64,000 nt of DNA, from NCBI GenBank assembly GCA_905331475.1, contig CAJNYU010004143.1:1-64000 (forward strand), read 5' to 3'. Origin of the DNA: Rotaria socialis. Its lineage: Eukaryota > Rotifera > Eurotatoria > Philodinida > Philodinidae. Shown piece by piece: positions 36,118 through 46,754 of this stretch (positions are counted from its first letter, which is position 1; every line of letters starts with the position of its first letter). Under the pieces are notes generated by a model. The model was not told where the DNA came from, did not search any database, and saw only the letters and a list, made by a program, of their open reading frames with translations. Position numbers and translations under genes: made by a program.

Positions 36118-37191
36118 ATGAATCTATTGCGAAATCAAGATTCGTCATCGATTGATGATAGAAAACCATCAAGTTTGAATGATCGCTTTAAATTTTCATT
36201 ACATAGTAAATATTTTTCACGTTGCTTAACAATCTTACCATCGCACACGAGTTCATTAGACAATAGTCGGGTAACAGTCGCATTTTATAGTATAGCTGGC
36301 CTTGACATACTTCGTGCATTGCCTCTATCATTACCGTATCCAGCAACTGAATTAATATCATGGATATATAGTTTACAATCAATTACCGATTCAAATGTAA
36401 GTGGTTTTCGTGGTTCGTCATGTGCAATTTCATTACGAACAACACCCAATCCTTATGATCATACACACATTACAATGACGATGACGGCGCTGTTATCGCT
36501 TTTACTATTAGGTGACAATTTTGAAAATGTTCAACGTGATAAAATTGCGTCATCACTTGCTCGTCTACAGTTACCAACAGGTGCGTTCTTACCTACAGTT
36601 TTATCAACAGAAAGTGATTTACGTTTTGTTTATTGTGCATGTGTTGTTGCATTCATTTTAAATAATTGGTCTGGTATTAATAAAGATGCATGTACAAATT
36701 TTATTCTTCAATGTCAAACATATGAGTATGCTTTTGGACAAGTACCTGGTGCTGAAGCTCACGGTGGTTCAACATTTTGTGCTGTAGCTGCATTATCATT
36801 GATGGGTCGTTTAAAAGATTTCGAACATCAAGATGATCTTGTTCGCTGGTGTTTACAACGACAAACAGAAGGTTTCAATGGTCGACCAAGTAAAGCCGAT
36901 GACTCGTGTTATTCATGGTGGATTGGTGCAACATTGAAATTATGCAAGAAAGAAAATTTAATAAATTTTGACGAAAATCAAAAATTTCTACATGCAACTG
37001 AATCACAAGAAACCGGTGGATTTAGTAAACTACCTGATTCGTCAGCTGATCCGTTGCATTCATACTTGAGTTTAGCTAGTTTATCATTGATTTATCATGA
37101 AAATTTAAAACCTATACACCCGGCTTTGATTATTTCTATGGATTCTGTTGAAAGACTTGAAACAATGCTACATGCAAAATGGAGCAGATGA
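36118..37191 (+). CDS. PGGT1B: Geranylgeranyltransferase type I beta subunit
   Basis: A single exon of 357 residues (human protein: 377). With the shared FNTA alpha subunit it attaches geranylgeranyl to CaaX proteins such as Rho, Rac and Rap in the cytosol. The alpha-alpha barrel prenyltransferase repeats are clear: GFRGSSCAISLR, then LRFVYCACVVAFIL, YEYAFGQVPGAEAHGGSTFC, GFNGRPSKADDSCYSWWIG and TGGFSKLPDSSADPLHSYL. The zinc ligands fit Asp and Cys in DDSCYSWW and His in PLHSYL. The Asp/Tyr-rich active-site segments and the Gly-Gly repeat turns are intact. The start lies in AT-rich leader sequence; an alternative ATG is not obvious within the conserved part. The stop at 37189-37191 is followed after 53 nt by a strong polypyrimidine-AG acceptor for the next gene. 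Confidence 0.93.
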   Translation: MNLLRNQDSSSIDDRKPSSLNDRFKFSLHSKYFSRCLTILPSHTSSLDNSRVTVAFYSIAGLDILRALPLSLPYPATELISWIYSLQSITDSNVSGFRGSSCAISLRTTPNPYDHTHITMTMTALLSLLLLGDNFENVQRDKIASSLARLQLPTGAFLPTVLSTESDLRFVYCACVVAFILNNWSGINKDACTNFILQCQTYEYAFGQVPGAEAHGGSTFCAVAALSLMGRLKDFEHQDDLVRWCLQRQTEGFNGRPSKADDSCYSWWIGATLKLCKKENLINFDENQKFLHATESQETGGFSKLPDSSADPLHSYLSLASLSLIYHENLKPIHPALIISMDSVERLETMLHAKWSR

Positions 37192-37199
37192 AGAATGTT

Positions 37200-37244
37200 T
37201 TTTTTTACTTCAATTGTCTTACTCTCTTACACTTTGTTTTCTAG
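37200..37244 (+). promoter_or_regulatory. Candidate trans-splice acceptor between two genes
   Basis: Directly after the PGGT1B stop comes a pyrimidine-rich run (TTACTCTCTTACACTTTG) ending in TTTTCTAG at 37244. The downstream gene's ATG (37258) follows 13 nt later, after an out-of-frame ATG that opens only a four-codon frame. No cis 5' splice partner is evident in the 8-nt gap after the stop, so an acceptor for a spliced leader is the simplest reading. Confidence 0.5.
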
Positions 37245-37257
37245 ATCATGTTTAATT

Positions 37258-38328
37258 ATGAATAAGAAGAATAGAACATTATGTTTTCAATCAATATTAT
37301 TATTTATCCGTGATCTGATATATTCTATTGATCAAACATTAGACTATGTATATACATATATTGAATTACCAATACAGCATACATTCTCATATTTTGACAG
37401 TATCTCATATTGCTATGTTCGTCGACGGTCTTTGATTGACTTTTCAAGACCTGTCACTCAGATACTCGTTGAAAGCTATGCAATAACTTGTTTTCTCTAT
37501 ATTATTTTATTATTATTTGGCTATGTTTTTTCAATCGCAACACAAAGACATTATTTTATTGATCCATTTCTATCAAATAATCGACAATGTATTAATATAA
37601 AATTTGTTCGTATTATTAATAACGAGGAAAATAATGTTCAAAATAGTCGATTAAAAGAAAATTTTATTCGAGAAAATTCGATTATAAAAGATGAAAACTA
37701 CCAAAGACAAATACATAATTATGCTCAATTTTATCTATTATTACATGTGATTGAAAACAATCCCTATATGATTTGTCAACGATCACTTTATATATACGCA
37801 CGTTTTCATGCCTATTCTTCATTATTACATAGTAATCATTCTCAGTTTCAATTTGTTCTACCAAGTTATTTTTCATCATTTCCCATTGATCAACCACCAT
37901 TTATTGATCTATGTGTTCACACTTCGAATCGTTCAGATCTTGAGGAAGTAAAATCTCGCCTTCTTCCATTAGCATCTTATTATTATGCATCTATTAATTT
38001 ATTTATATTTGATTTTAATTTTACACAAGTTACTTTAACACTTTACGAATTAAATAGTCATTCCGTACATCTTGAACGTGTTTCAATTCATACGGGCTGG
38101 CTATATGATATATATTCGCAATTTCATTTTTTCAAATATAGCCATGCTCTATCGACAGTCGTATTCGACGGTTTACCAACAGGACAACATTCTATAGATT
38201 ATTTTAACTATGTATATATTCCTGTGCCTGTTGATTCTTTACTTGGTTTAACAGAAATGGTTCAACGATCAATTCTAGTATTACCATTATGTTATTCGAA
38301 GTACAATACAACAAATATCTCGCAATAG
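37258..38328 (+). CDS. Unrecognised membrane protein of about 356 residues
   Basis: A single open exon. The longest frame starts at 37195, only three bases after the PGGT1B stop, but its first 21 residues are encoded by the pyrimidine tract of an acceptor site. The ATG at 37258 (MNKKNRTLCFQSILLF) is therefore preferred. Features: an amphipathic or hydrophobic N-terminus, a strong membrane segment (ITCFLYIILLLFGYVF, about residues 82-97), a charged Asn/Glu-rich stretch, then a predominantly hydrophobic domain with FYLLLHVIENNPYM, FIDLCVHTSNRSDLEEV, NFTQVTLTLYELNSHSV and a tail with VYIPVPVDSLLGLTEM. The layout loosely recalls endoplasmic reticulum proteins with one helix and a lumenal beta domain (seipin was considered), but no diagnostic motif was found. 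Codon use resembles its neighbours and there are no internal stops, so it is probably functional. Confidence 0.65.
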   Translation: MNKKNRTLCFQSILLFIRDLIYSIDQTLDYVYTYIELPIQHTFSYFDSISYCYVRRRSLIDFSRPVTQILVESYAITCFLYIILLLFGYVFSIATQRHYFIDPFLSNNRQCINIKFVRIINNEENNVQNSRLKENFIRENSIIKDENYQRQIHNYAQFYLLLHVIENNPYMICQRSLYIYARFHAYSSLLHSNHSQFQFVLPSYFSSFPIDQPPFIDLCVHTSNRSDLEEVKSRLLPLASYYYASINLFIFDFNFTQVTLTLYELNSHSVHLERVSIHTGWLYDIYSQFHFFKYSHALSTVVFDGLPTGQHSIDYFNYVYIPVPVDSLLGLTEMVQRSILVLPLCYSKYNTTNISQ

Positions 38329-38439
38329 AAACAATTATTTTTTTTCCGTTTGTGAAACGTAACATTTCTGTGCTAAAAGAAGTCCTTTTGACTTATAGCA
38401 AGCTCTCCAAAAATCTCAAACAAACATTAATATAGATAT

Positions 38440-38466
38440 ATGCATTTATTCTTTCTTTCTTTTTAG
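38440..38466 (+). promoter_or_regulatory. Candidate trans-splice acceptor upstream of SRPRA
   Basis: TTATTCTTTCTTTCTTTTTAG ends at 38466, 41 nt before the SRPRA ATG; a second, weaker AG is at 38489-38490 (CAATATCTAG). Could also be the 3' end of a 5'-UTR intron. Confidence 0.45.
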
Positions 38467-38507
38467 ATCTTATTTTTACGCAATATCTAGCTACATATCT
38501 TTTGAAA

Positions 38508-41500
38508 ATGTTGGATTTTTTCTACATTCTTACCAAAGGCGGACTTGTTCTTTGGTGTGTACCATCATCAGCTACTCAATTCATTAAAATTGTGAACAAT
38601 GCTATTGACAAAGCTGTCTTACAAGTAAATAGAATTCGCTTTCTTTAGTAAATATTTTCATTTTCATAACTCATTAGGGTCAAGGTAGTACACAAAAATG
38701 GGTTACACCAACAAGTCCACATAATATTCATTACAAATTAGATAATGAATTCGAGCTTGTCTTCATCGTATGTAGAGCTATCGTTTTAATTGATTGATTT
38801 CTTTAAATGAAATTTTATTTTAGCTTGGCTATCAAAAAACATTAAATATATCGTACGCAGATAAATTTTTAAATGAAATACAAAAACGTTTTCGAGATCA
38901 ATACAAAGGTGACTTAACTATAGGTAAGATTCTTTTCTCCCGTCGCGTATTCTATATCTCGCTGTTGCTTTTGTTTTGTTAGGTGGTTTTAATCGATCAT
39001 TTCCTTTTCGTGTTACTTATGAAAATGTTCTTTGGGACATCGAACACGCGGAGGAGGAAGCTAAGAAAGCTCCGCGCGCACCTCGTTCCTATGAAGAGTC
39101 TGATAAAAAAAAGAAAACGGATAAGATAGTAACTAAAAAAGGTGATGTAGCTACAGACGAAAAGAAAAAGAAAAAACCAAAACAAATGGCAAAATCAAAC
39201 CAACAATCGGAAACGAATGTTCAAAACGAAGAACCAATTGAAGAAGAAGTAGAAATCAACAAAGAAGAAATAAACAATAATGACGAAAATGTTACAGAAG
39301 AAACAACTGAACAATCATTGGTTAGTCAAGAAGCAAAAGATTCTGTTCCGTTAGAAGAAATACAACAGCCAACACTTTCAATTTCTGACAAATTATCGGC
39401 ATTGGGTAGAAAACCAGCACCATTTTCGAAGGCTGCAGGAAAGTACGTTAAAAGAATTTTAAATGCTCTAATAATTGAAAGTTAGAATCATTTGCTTATA
39501 TTCAGTAAATCTTCACCGAAGCCTCAGAAAGGTGGTTCAAAAAAACAAATGGCTCCATCTAATGATATCAAAAATGATACAAGTAATCTTGATCGTTCAA
39601 GCAAGGCAGATTTAGGAAAACTGGTGAGTACTAACAAAAATAGTTGCAAAGAAAAAAATCAACGACTATTAACTATTTGAAAATCCTTCAAACGAGAGGG
39701 TTTCCTTTACAAAATAGTACACATATTGTTGGTTTCATGAGATTGTTTTGAGTGTAAGAAAAAGGCTCGAGTAGTTCTTCAAAAGAAAATGAACCTGTAT
39801 AAATCATAAATTCGATTCATTGAAGCCTCCGTAGAGTAGATTAGTTTTAGTATTAGATTGGACCTGGCGCAAAAATAGAAGCGGTGCTATTAAATTATCT
39901 GTGCGATCTATTGGTATAAATATAAGCCGAACATATATATCGAAATTTCACTAATCACATCGATTTTTATAGAATAATGGTCGACCAATTATTAATACTG
40001 CTCTATTAGCTGCTCGACCTGAACAAGGAGATTTAAAAACAATGAGCGTCGAGTATGTCTAGCGTACTTTTAAATGATTAACAAGCATACATTTTTTATT
40101 CTACTATTAAAGATCACCCAGTCTTACGTCTGGTTTAGTCGATGGTTTTTGGTCGAAATTAAAAAAGGTCAATGTCTTTGCATCGAAAACATTAACAGCT
40201 GAGGACTTACGTACAGGCGTTGAAACTATGCGTGAACATCTCATTGCTAAAAATGTTGCATCAGATGTAGCTGAAAAAATCTGCGAATCTGTTTCAACTA
40301 AATTAGCTGGGAAAACATTGGGTTCATTTGAAAGTCTCACATCAAACATTCGTCAAGCGATGCGAGATACATTGGTTATGATTTTAACACCGAAACGACG
40401 TATTGATATTCTTCGTGATGTTGTCGATGCGCAAAAAGCACGTCGTCCCTATTCTATTACATTCTGTGGAGTTAATGGTGTTGGAAAATCAACAAATTTA
40501 GCTAAAGTAAATCAATTTTGTTTTGCTTTCAATTGAGTTAAATAAAAATCACACTTTGTTTTTTTGTAGGTTGCGTATTGGCTTAGTGGAAATGATTTGC
40601 GAGTTTTAATTGCTGGTTGCGATACATTTCGTGCCGGTGCCATCGAACAATTAAAAACGCATGTTAATCATTTAAATAATATATTCAGTGAAAAAAAAAT
40701 GGAAATGATTGAACTATATCAACGTGGTTACGGAAAAGATGCAGCTGGTATTGCAGCAGAAGCAATCAACTACGGTAAATAGTTTTACTAGGAAAATATG
40801 GAAGAGAAGTTACCCGAGGATTTCTTTGAACTATATGAATTATTTCTTCAGTCTCTGTTTGGCATCTACCATGAATCTATGCTTGTTGTTGGATGATTGA
40901 TAGCAAACATACATACAGTGAGTTTTTAAAGAAATTAGCATAATGCCTGCAACAAGCAATCTCGAACAATGTAGGGAAAAAAATTGAATTCATTCTCCTC
41001 ATACATCATGACAGTTTAGATCAGAACGGTTTGCGCAGTGTATTAGACTAGATTTCATCATGCAATAACAATTCATAGATATATTGTTATACAAACCACT
41101 ACTTTAAACTTACATATCTTTGACAATTAGAATAACTCTATCATAAATTTATTTTTAGCTAAAGACAAGAAATTTGATGTTGTTTTAATTGATACTGCTG
41201 GTCGTATGCAAAATGATGAACCATTGATGATTGCTTTGGCTAAAGTAATAAGAACTTGATAGATTTTTTTATATATTTTTTCTTTTGTCTTTAGCTGATT
41301 CATGTCAATAATCCTGATTTAGTTTTATTTGTTGGTGAAGCATTAGTTGGAAATGAAGCAGTTGATCAAGTTACGAAATTTAATCAAGCGCTGGTTGATA
41401 ATGCACGTTTACATAGTAATCCACGTGTTATTGATGGAATTGTTTTAACTAAATTCGATACAATTGATGATAAAGTTGGCGCAGCTATTTCAATGACTTA

Positions 41501-41600
41501 TACAACAGACAAACCGATTGTTTTTGTTGGCATAGGACAACAATATCAAGATCTTAAAACACTCAATGCTGACGTAGTTACAGAAGCGCTTTTGAAATAA
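38508..41600 (+). CDS. SRPRA: Signal recognition particle receptor subunit alpha
   Basis: GTPase docking protein that receives SRP-ribosome complexes at the endoplasmic reticulum and works with SRPRB. Exons joining in phase: 38508-38624, 38678-38767, 38824-38923, 38983-39442, 39506-39623, 39973-40052, 40114-40506, 40570-40774, 41159-41244 and 41295-41600. The N-terminal SRX longin-like domain ([16 protein letters not shown], then [16 protein letters not shown]) is followed by a long Lys/Glu-rich linker. The NG domain follows: N-domain helices ([20 protein letters not shown]), P-loop [11 protein letters not shown]2-like CDTFRAGA, G3 DTAGRM, G4 TKFD and closing GVGQ-like [10 protein letters not shown]. 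Two longer introns (39624-39972 and 40775-41158) contain nothing recognisable. All conserved G motifs are intact. Confidence 0.95.
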
Positions 41601-41937
41601 ATAATCATATTAAACTTAATGCGCATGGTGGAGGAATTTTCTTTTTTCTTTTTTTCTGAGTGCCATATATATCTGCTTTATCAATATATTTTGTCATTTT
41701 TTCTTTCGTTATATTTGTTTTTGTTTTCTTTAACCATGATTATTGTTGTTTCGTTTATGTCGATTACAATGAACTACTTTTACAATTAAAAATCAAATAA
41801 ACAACAAAAAATTACATTATCTCTCTCATCCGATTATCGCAAGCATATTATTAGACTTGCTACTAACGTGATAGCAGATGTTCTATAAATAATTTCTTTC
41901 TATTTTTAAAAAAAGAATTATGTGATGCATATAAAAA
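41601..41937. other. 3' flank of SRPRA
   Basis: T-rich trailer with AATAAA-like words near 41797-41803, consistent with polyadenylation. No gene seen. Confidence 0.45.
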
Positions 41938-42301
41938 GAGGTGTAAGCAGACGCCTCGGTTGGCGACTGCGGCTAGAAAACTAAAACTTTTTTCACCCAT
42001 TGGCGGCGGCGACGACGACTCGATAATAAATTTTTTTTTGGTTCTCCGGCGGCGGCTCAAAATCTTTAGATCCTATTTTTAAAAATTTTCGTAGTTTAGA
42101 GAATTATGTAACGCAAAAGGGAAAATGATAATATAGAACGTTTCTATTAACAGTTAGATCAGAAGAATCCAAAATACTGTTTCTGATTATCGAAAATATT
42201 CAAAAATTGAATATTTCTGCTTATATAATGGCGGCAACGGCTCGAAAATTAAACATTTTTTGGTTGATCGGCGGCGGCTCAGCCGCTCGGCTTACACCTC
42301 T
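41938..42301. mobile_element. MITE-like element with 12-bp perfect terminal inverted repeats
   Basis: Begins AGAGGTGTAAGC and ends GCTTACACCTCT, an exact inverse match. Inside, a unit of about 45-60 bp is repeated roughly three times, each with GGCGGCGG, then CTCGA or CTAGA, an A-rich word and a run TTTTTTTGGTT; these are the GC-richest positions of the region. No coding capacity. Target-site duplication not obvious. Lies between SRPRA and NKAP. Confidence 0.7.
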
Positions 42302-42649
42302 AGTCACACTTTATATCGTATAAAGTGTGACTATCATGCACTATATCAATCAGCACCATCTATTGAATTATCATCTTTTAATATCAGTAAGCCAATAAGA
42401 AAAAAGATGAAGAAATTTTTCTTTTTTTTTCTTCACAGCAGTTAGGCAAACTACATTGACCAATGTATTCGGTATAATCCAAGGACGAGTGTTTTTTAAA
42501 AACGTTTATAACTATTCCAGAATAATTTCCTATTGTAGTCATTACTTTCCTATTATTCATATTTAAAAAGCAAGTACATCATCAGATTTACGCAGTAAGC
42601 ATAGAATTTATGACAACAGAATATAGTCTATATATAAAATAAATTTAAA

Positions 42650-42672
42650 TAAAAAAAGTTAATTTGTTTTAG
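42650..42672 (+). promoter_or_regulatory. Candidate trans-splice acceptor at the NKAP start codon
   Basis: AATTTGTTTTAG ends at 42672 and the ATG begins at 42673, leaving no 5' UTR in genomic DNA. A coding start directly at an AG fits either leader trans-splicing or a 5'-UTR intron. Confidence 0.45.
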
Positions 42673-43674
<1,002 letters not shown>

Positions 43675-43739
43675 ATTTCTTTTTGTTTATTTGTCAAATA
43701 AAAGCTTCTGCATATTATGTGTAATTTAAGAAAAGGAAA

Positions 43740-43764
43740 TCTTCTCTTTTTGTCTTTCTTCTAG
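43740..43764 (+). promoter_or_regulatory. Candidate trans-splice acceptor upstream of TMX3
   Basis: CTTCTCTTTTTGTCTTTCTTCTAG ends at 43764, 25 nt before the TMX3 ATG and only 90 nt after the NKAP stop. It is the strongest pyrimidine tract of the set. Confidence 0.55.
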
Positions 43765-43789
43765 ATTGTGTTTGAGTTCACAATACACG

Positions 43790-46599
43790 ATGAAATTATT
43801 TTGGTTTGTGATATTTCTAGTGCAATGTTTTATTAGTATTAATGCGAAATGGGTACGTGATGTTGATTCAAGAATTGTCGACGAAATAAAACAGAATCCG
43901 TCCGTTGCTTATTTAATTCAATTCCACGCACCATGGTCTGTTTTATTTTTATTCTGTGTCAGACACCTCATCTGAAAATGATTACTTCCACCGATGACGA
44001 GAGGCCATTTAAATCCGCCTGTGAATTAAACAGATAGAGGATTAGTTCTTTTTTCCAAAAAAGAAAAAAATACAAGGAAAATGTCAGTACGGATGAAAAG
44101 ATAGAATCGGCAAGAAATTATTTATTACTATCTCTAGAAACATACATTACAATTCAATGAACTCATAGCAATGTAGATAAAGTCTAAAATTTATTATCTA
44201 AAAAACACAATTTATGAGGTAAATAAACACTTTTAAGTCGCTTTAAATTATTCTCAAGCGTCGAATGCAGTACCATAGGGACAATAGTACAATCAACTGT
44301 TAACTTAAGTATGGTTAGAATAAGATTTTTATTTTCCTATTTGTCCTTACACGCAAACATAGTTTATTGTTTACTTTCTTCATTTAATGTTAATTAGAAA
44401 AAAAATTGTTGCGAAGAAAAAGAAAAAGTTTGAGGGATCGACGAAGGATGAAAGAGAAAGTGTCACTTCCCGACCTTGAAGCGCATGTTAATCTACTTCT
44501 AGAAATGTAACATATGCCATGGTGATGAAAAATTTAAAGAATAAATTAAACAATTGAAAACAGATGAGAACTAAATGAATAAACGGAAACGTTGATAATA
44601 ATTCATACGGCTGAAGTTTCTTATTTGTGCAGCTATGTAAATAAAAGTAAAAATAATCCTATAAAATTTTCCTTTGTTTCCAAAGTATAGAAAAATCCTG
44701 TATCAAATCTTAATCTGTTGTTTTGTTTAGAATTTAAAGTATCATGATTCACCTATATATATATATATATAGAATAAATTCACACCCTTTCAGAGATTAA
44801 TGATCATAAATTTTAGGTGCGGGCATTGCCGAAAATTTGAACCTATCTACGAAGAAATTGCCAAAGAAGTGTACGATTTATCAACGAATATCGATGAATT
44901 TAAAAATATCCGTATTGTTCGTATTGATGCTACTGTTTATACTGATGTTGCCAATCGTTATGATGTACGTGGTTATCCAACAGTAAAATTTGTTCGTGGT
45001 CTACAAATGTTTACATATGAGAATGAACGATCAAAACAAGCTGTGCTAGACTTTTTACGACGTGTTAACGGGCCTGCTCTACGTTGGATTCCATCCATTG
45101 GAAGATTTAATGAAGTGCGTCGTGAACATGACGTCTTCTTTATGTTTGTTACTACGAGTTATGATGAAGATGATGTTTTATTTAATCAATATAAAAGCCT
45201 TGTGAATCAATTGTTAAGTCAAACTTATTTTTATGCAACAAATGTTTCAATTATTCAACAAACATATTTTTCAAAATATAAAACAGATGCTAAATCACAA
45301 ATATTTGCTATAAAAACTGAAGGATTCTATTTATATGAACCAGATGAATACAATAATAATTTAGAACAATTTATAATGAAAGAAAAAATTCCTACTTTTC
45401 CACAAGTTTCGTCAGGAAATATACATGACATTATTGTAACAAAAAAAATTGTTATTATTTATGGATTTAAAGATCAAAATGAAGTAATTGCTCAAAAACA
45501 GAAAAGGTTTGATTATTTTTCTTTATTCATTAAACTATATATTGATAAGATTAAAATAAGTTGAAAATGATTTTGATCCTTGCTTTTTCTATTCGAAAAA
45601 TCTATGAATACAAAGTGTCGACGAAGAAAAACAACGGTATCTTAGTTGAAATATTCGATCTTTGAATAAAAACCCATTGGCACTACTCGCAGAATTTTTA
45701 AATATTAGATTTTGTGTTCTTAGAAATACATTGCTTTTAATACGCCTTGCATTCTTTAGTTATCCTGTTATAATCTCTATGAGATACGAAAAATTTCAGA
45801 AATACTGTTTCGAACCAATATGCTCCGTGTCTCCTATTGTAAAGATTACTTTTTACTGTAAATCTATTTAGAAACGAATTAAAAACTCAAATGCGTAATT
45901 ATATGATGAAGCATTTATCAACCTATCGTGATACATTCCAATTCTCATGGTCAAACGATCTTGAATTACTCAGTAATATTGGTAAAGAAAAAACAAAATT
46001 ATTTCTTGTAAAATTTCGTTATCATTTATTTTCTAGCTGTATGGACACTTGATGAACCCTTAATTTTTCTCTACGATAGTGTTCTACATAAATATGGTAT
46101 TTATCCATTATCATCGATGATCGATAGTAATATACAATTGGAACCAATACTTGATTATATTATAAAAAATCATACAGATATAATTCAATATTCAGGTGAT
46201 ACATGGTCAAAACGTTTATTTCGTCCATTTTGGGAATTATATCGCACAATAATATTAATGTTTATGGAAGCACCATTTGTATCTTTGCTTATTATTGGTA
46301 TACCTGTATCGATTATATCACTTATATGTTACTGTTTATGTTGTTCGTCGAGTGACAATTCATCGAGTAAAACAAAAAATTCGAAGAAAAAAAGAAAAAA
46401 CGGACAAATCGAACCAGAAGAAGACGAACAAAATAGTGGTGGCGAAGATGATGATGAAGAATATGAAGAGCGTATTGTTCAAGTTGAACCAAGATTTATT
46501 GAAAATTTTGTTAAACCAGCTGATGCACGTGATATACCAACATGGCCTATTATGACAGACGATAGTCAAAAGCCAATGATTGAAAAGAAGAAAGACTGA
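43790..46599 (+). CDS. TMX3: Protein disulfide-isomerase TMX3
   Basis: Endoplasmic reticulum membrane thiol oxidoreductase. Exons 43790-43935, 44817-45506, 45872-45981 and 46037-46599 join in phase. The signal peptide is MKLFWFVIFLVQCFISINA. The thioredoxin domain is split by the first, 881-nt intron exactly at the active site: HAPW ends exon one and CGHCR opens exon two, giving the expected WCGHC. The cis-proline block YDVRGYPTVKFVRG follows, then b and b'-like domains (YGFKDQNEVIAQKQ, then FSWSNDLELL, WTLDEPLIFLYD), one transmembrane helix (APFVSLLIIGIPVSIISLIC), a Lys cluster, an acidic tail and a terminal KKKD that fits the KKxx retrieval signal. All catalytic residues are present. The first intron is long for this region and contains an (AT)n tract at 44755-44773 but no gene. 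Confidence 0.93.
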
Positions 46600-46727
46600 C
46601 GTTTTTCGACATTTTTTACCAATATTTATTTGTTTGCTTTAATTCTCTAGTCAATGTTTGTTTTGTAACATATTTACATCTCATTAATTGTTTTATTAAT
46701 CCTTATTTAGTATATATACATATATGT

Positions 46728-46754
46728 GACTGTGTGTATTTTTTGTTGTTAAAG
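46728..46754 (+). promoter_or_regulatory. Candidate trans-splice acceptor at the MTRR start codon
   Basis: GTGTGTATTTTTTGTTGTTAAAG ends at 46754 and ATG is at 46755. The TMX3 stop is 155 nt upstream. Confidence 0.45.

Noticed and set aside
37195..37257. Start of the unknown membrane protein at 37195
   Set aside because: Those codons coincide with a polypyrimidine-AG acceptor and sit three bases after the previous stop; the later ATG is more plausible.
37258..38328. Seipin identity for the unknown membrane protein
   Set aside because: Topology is partly similar, but none of the conserved seipin lumenal motifs is present.
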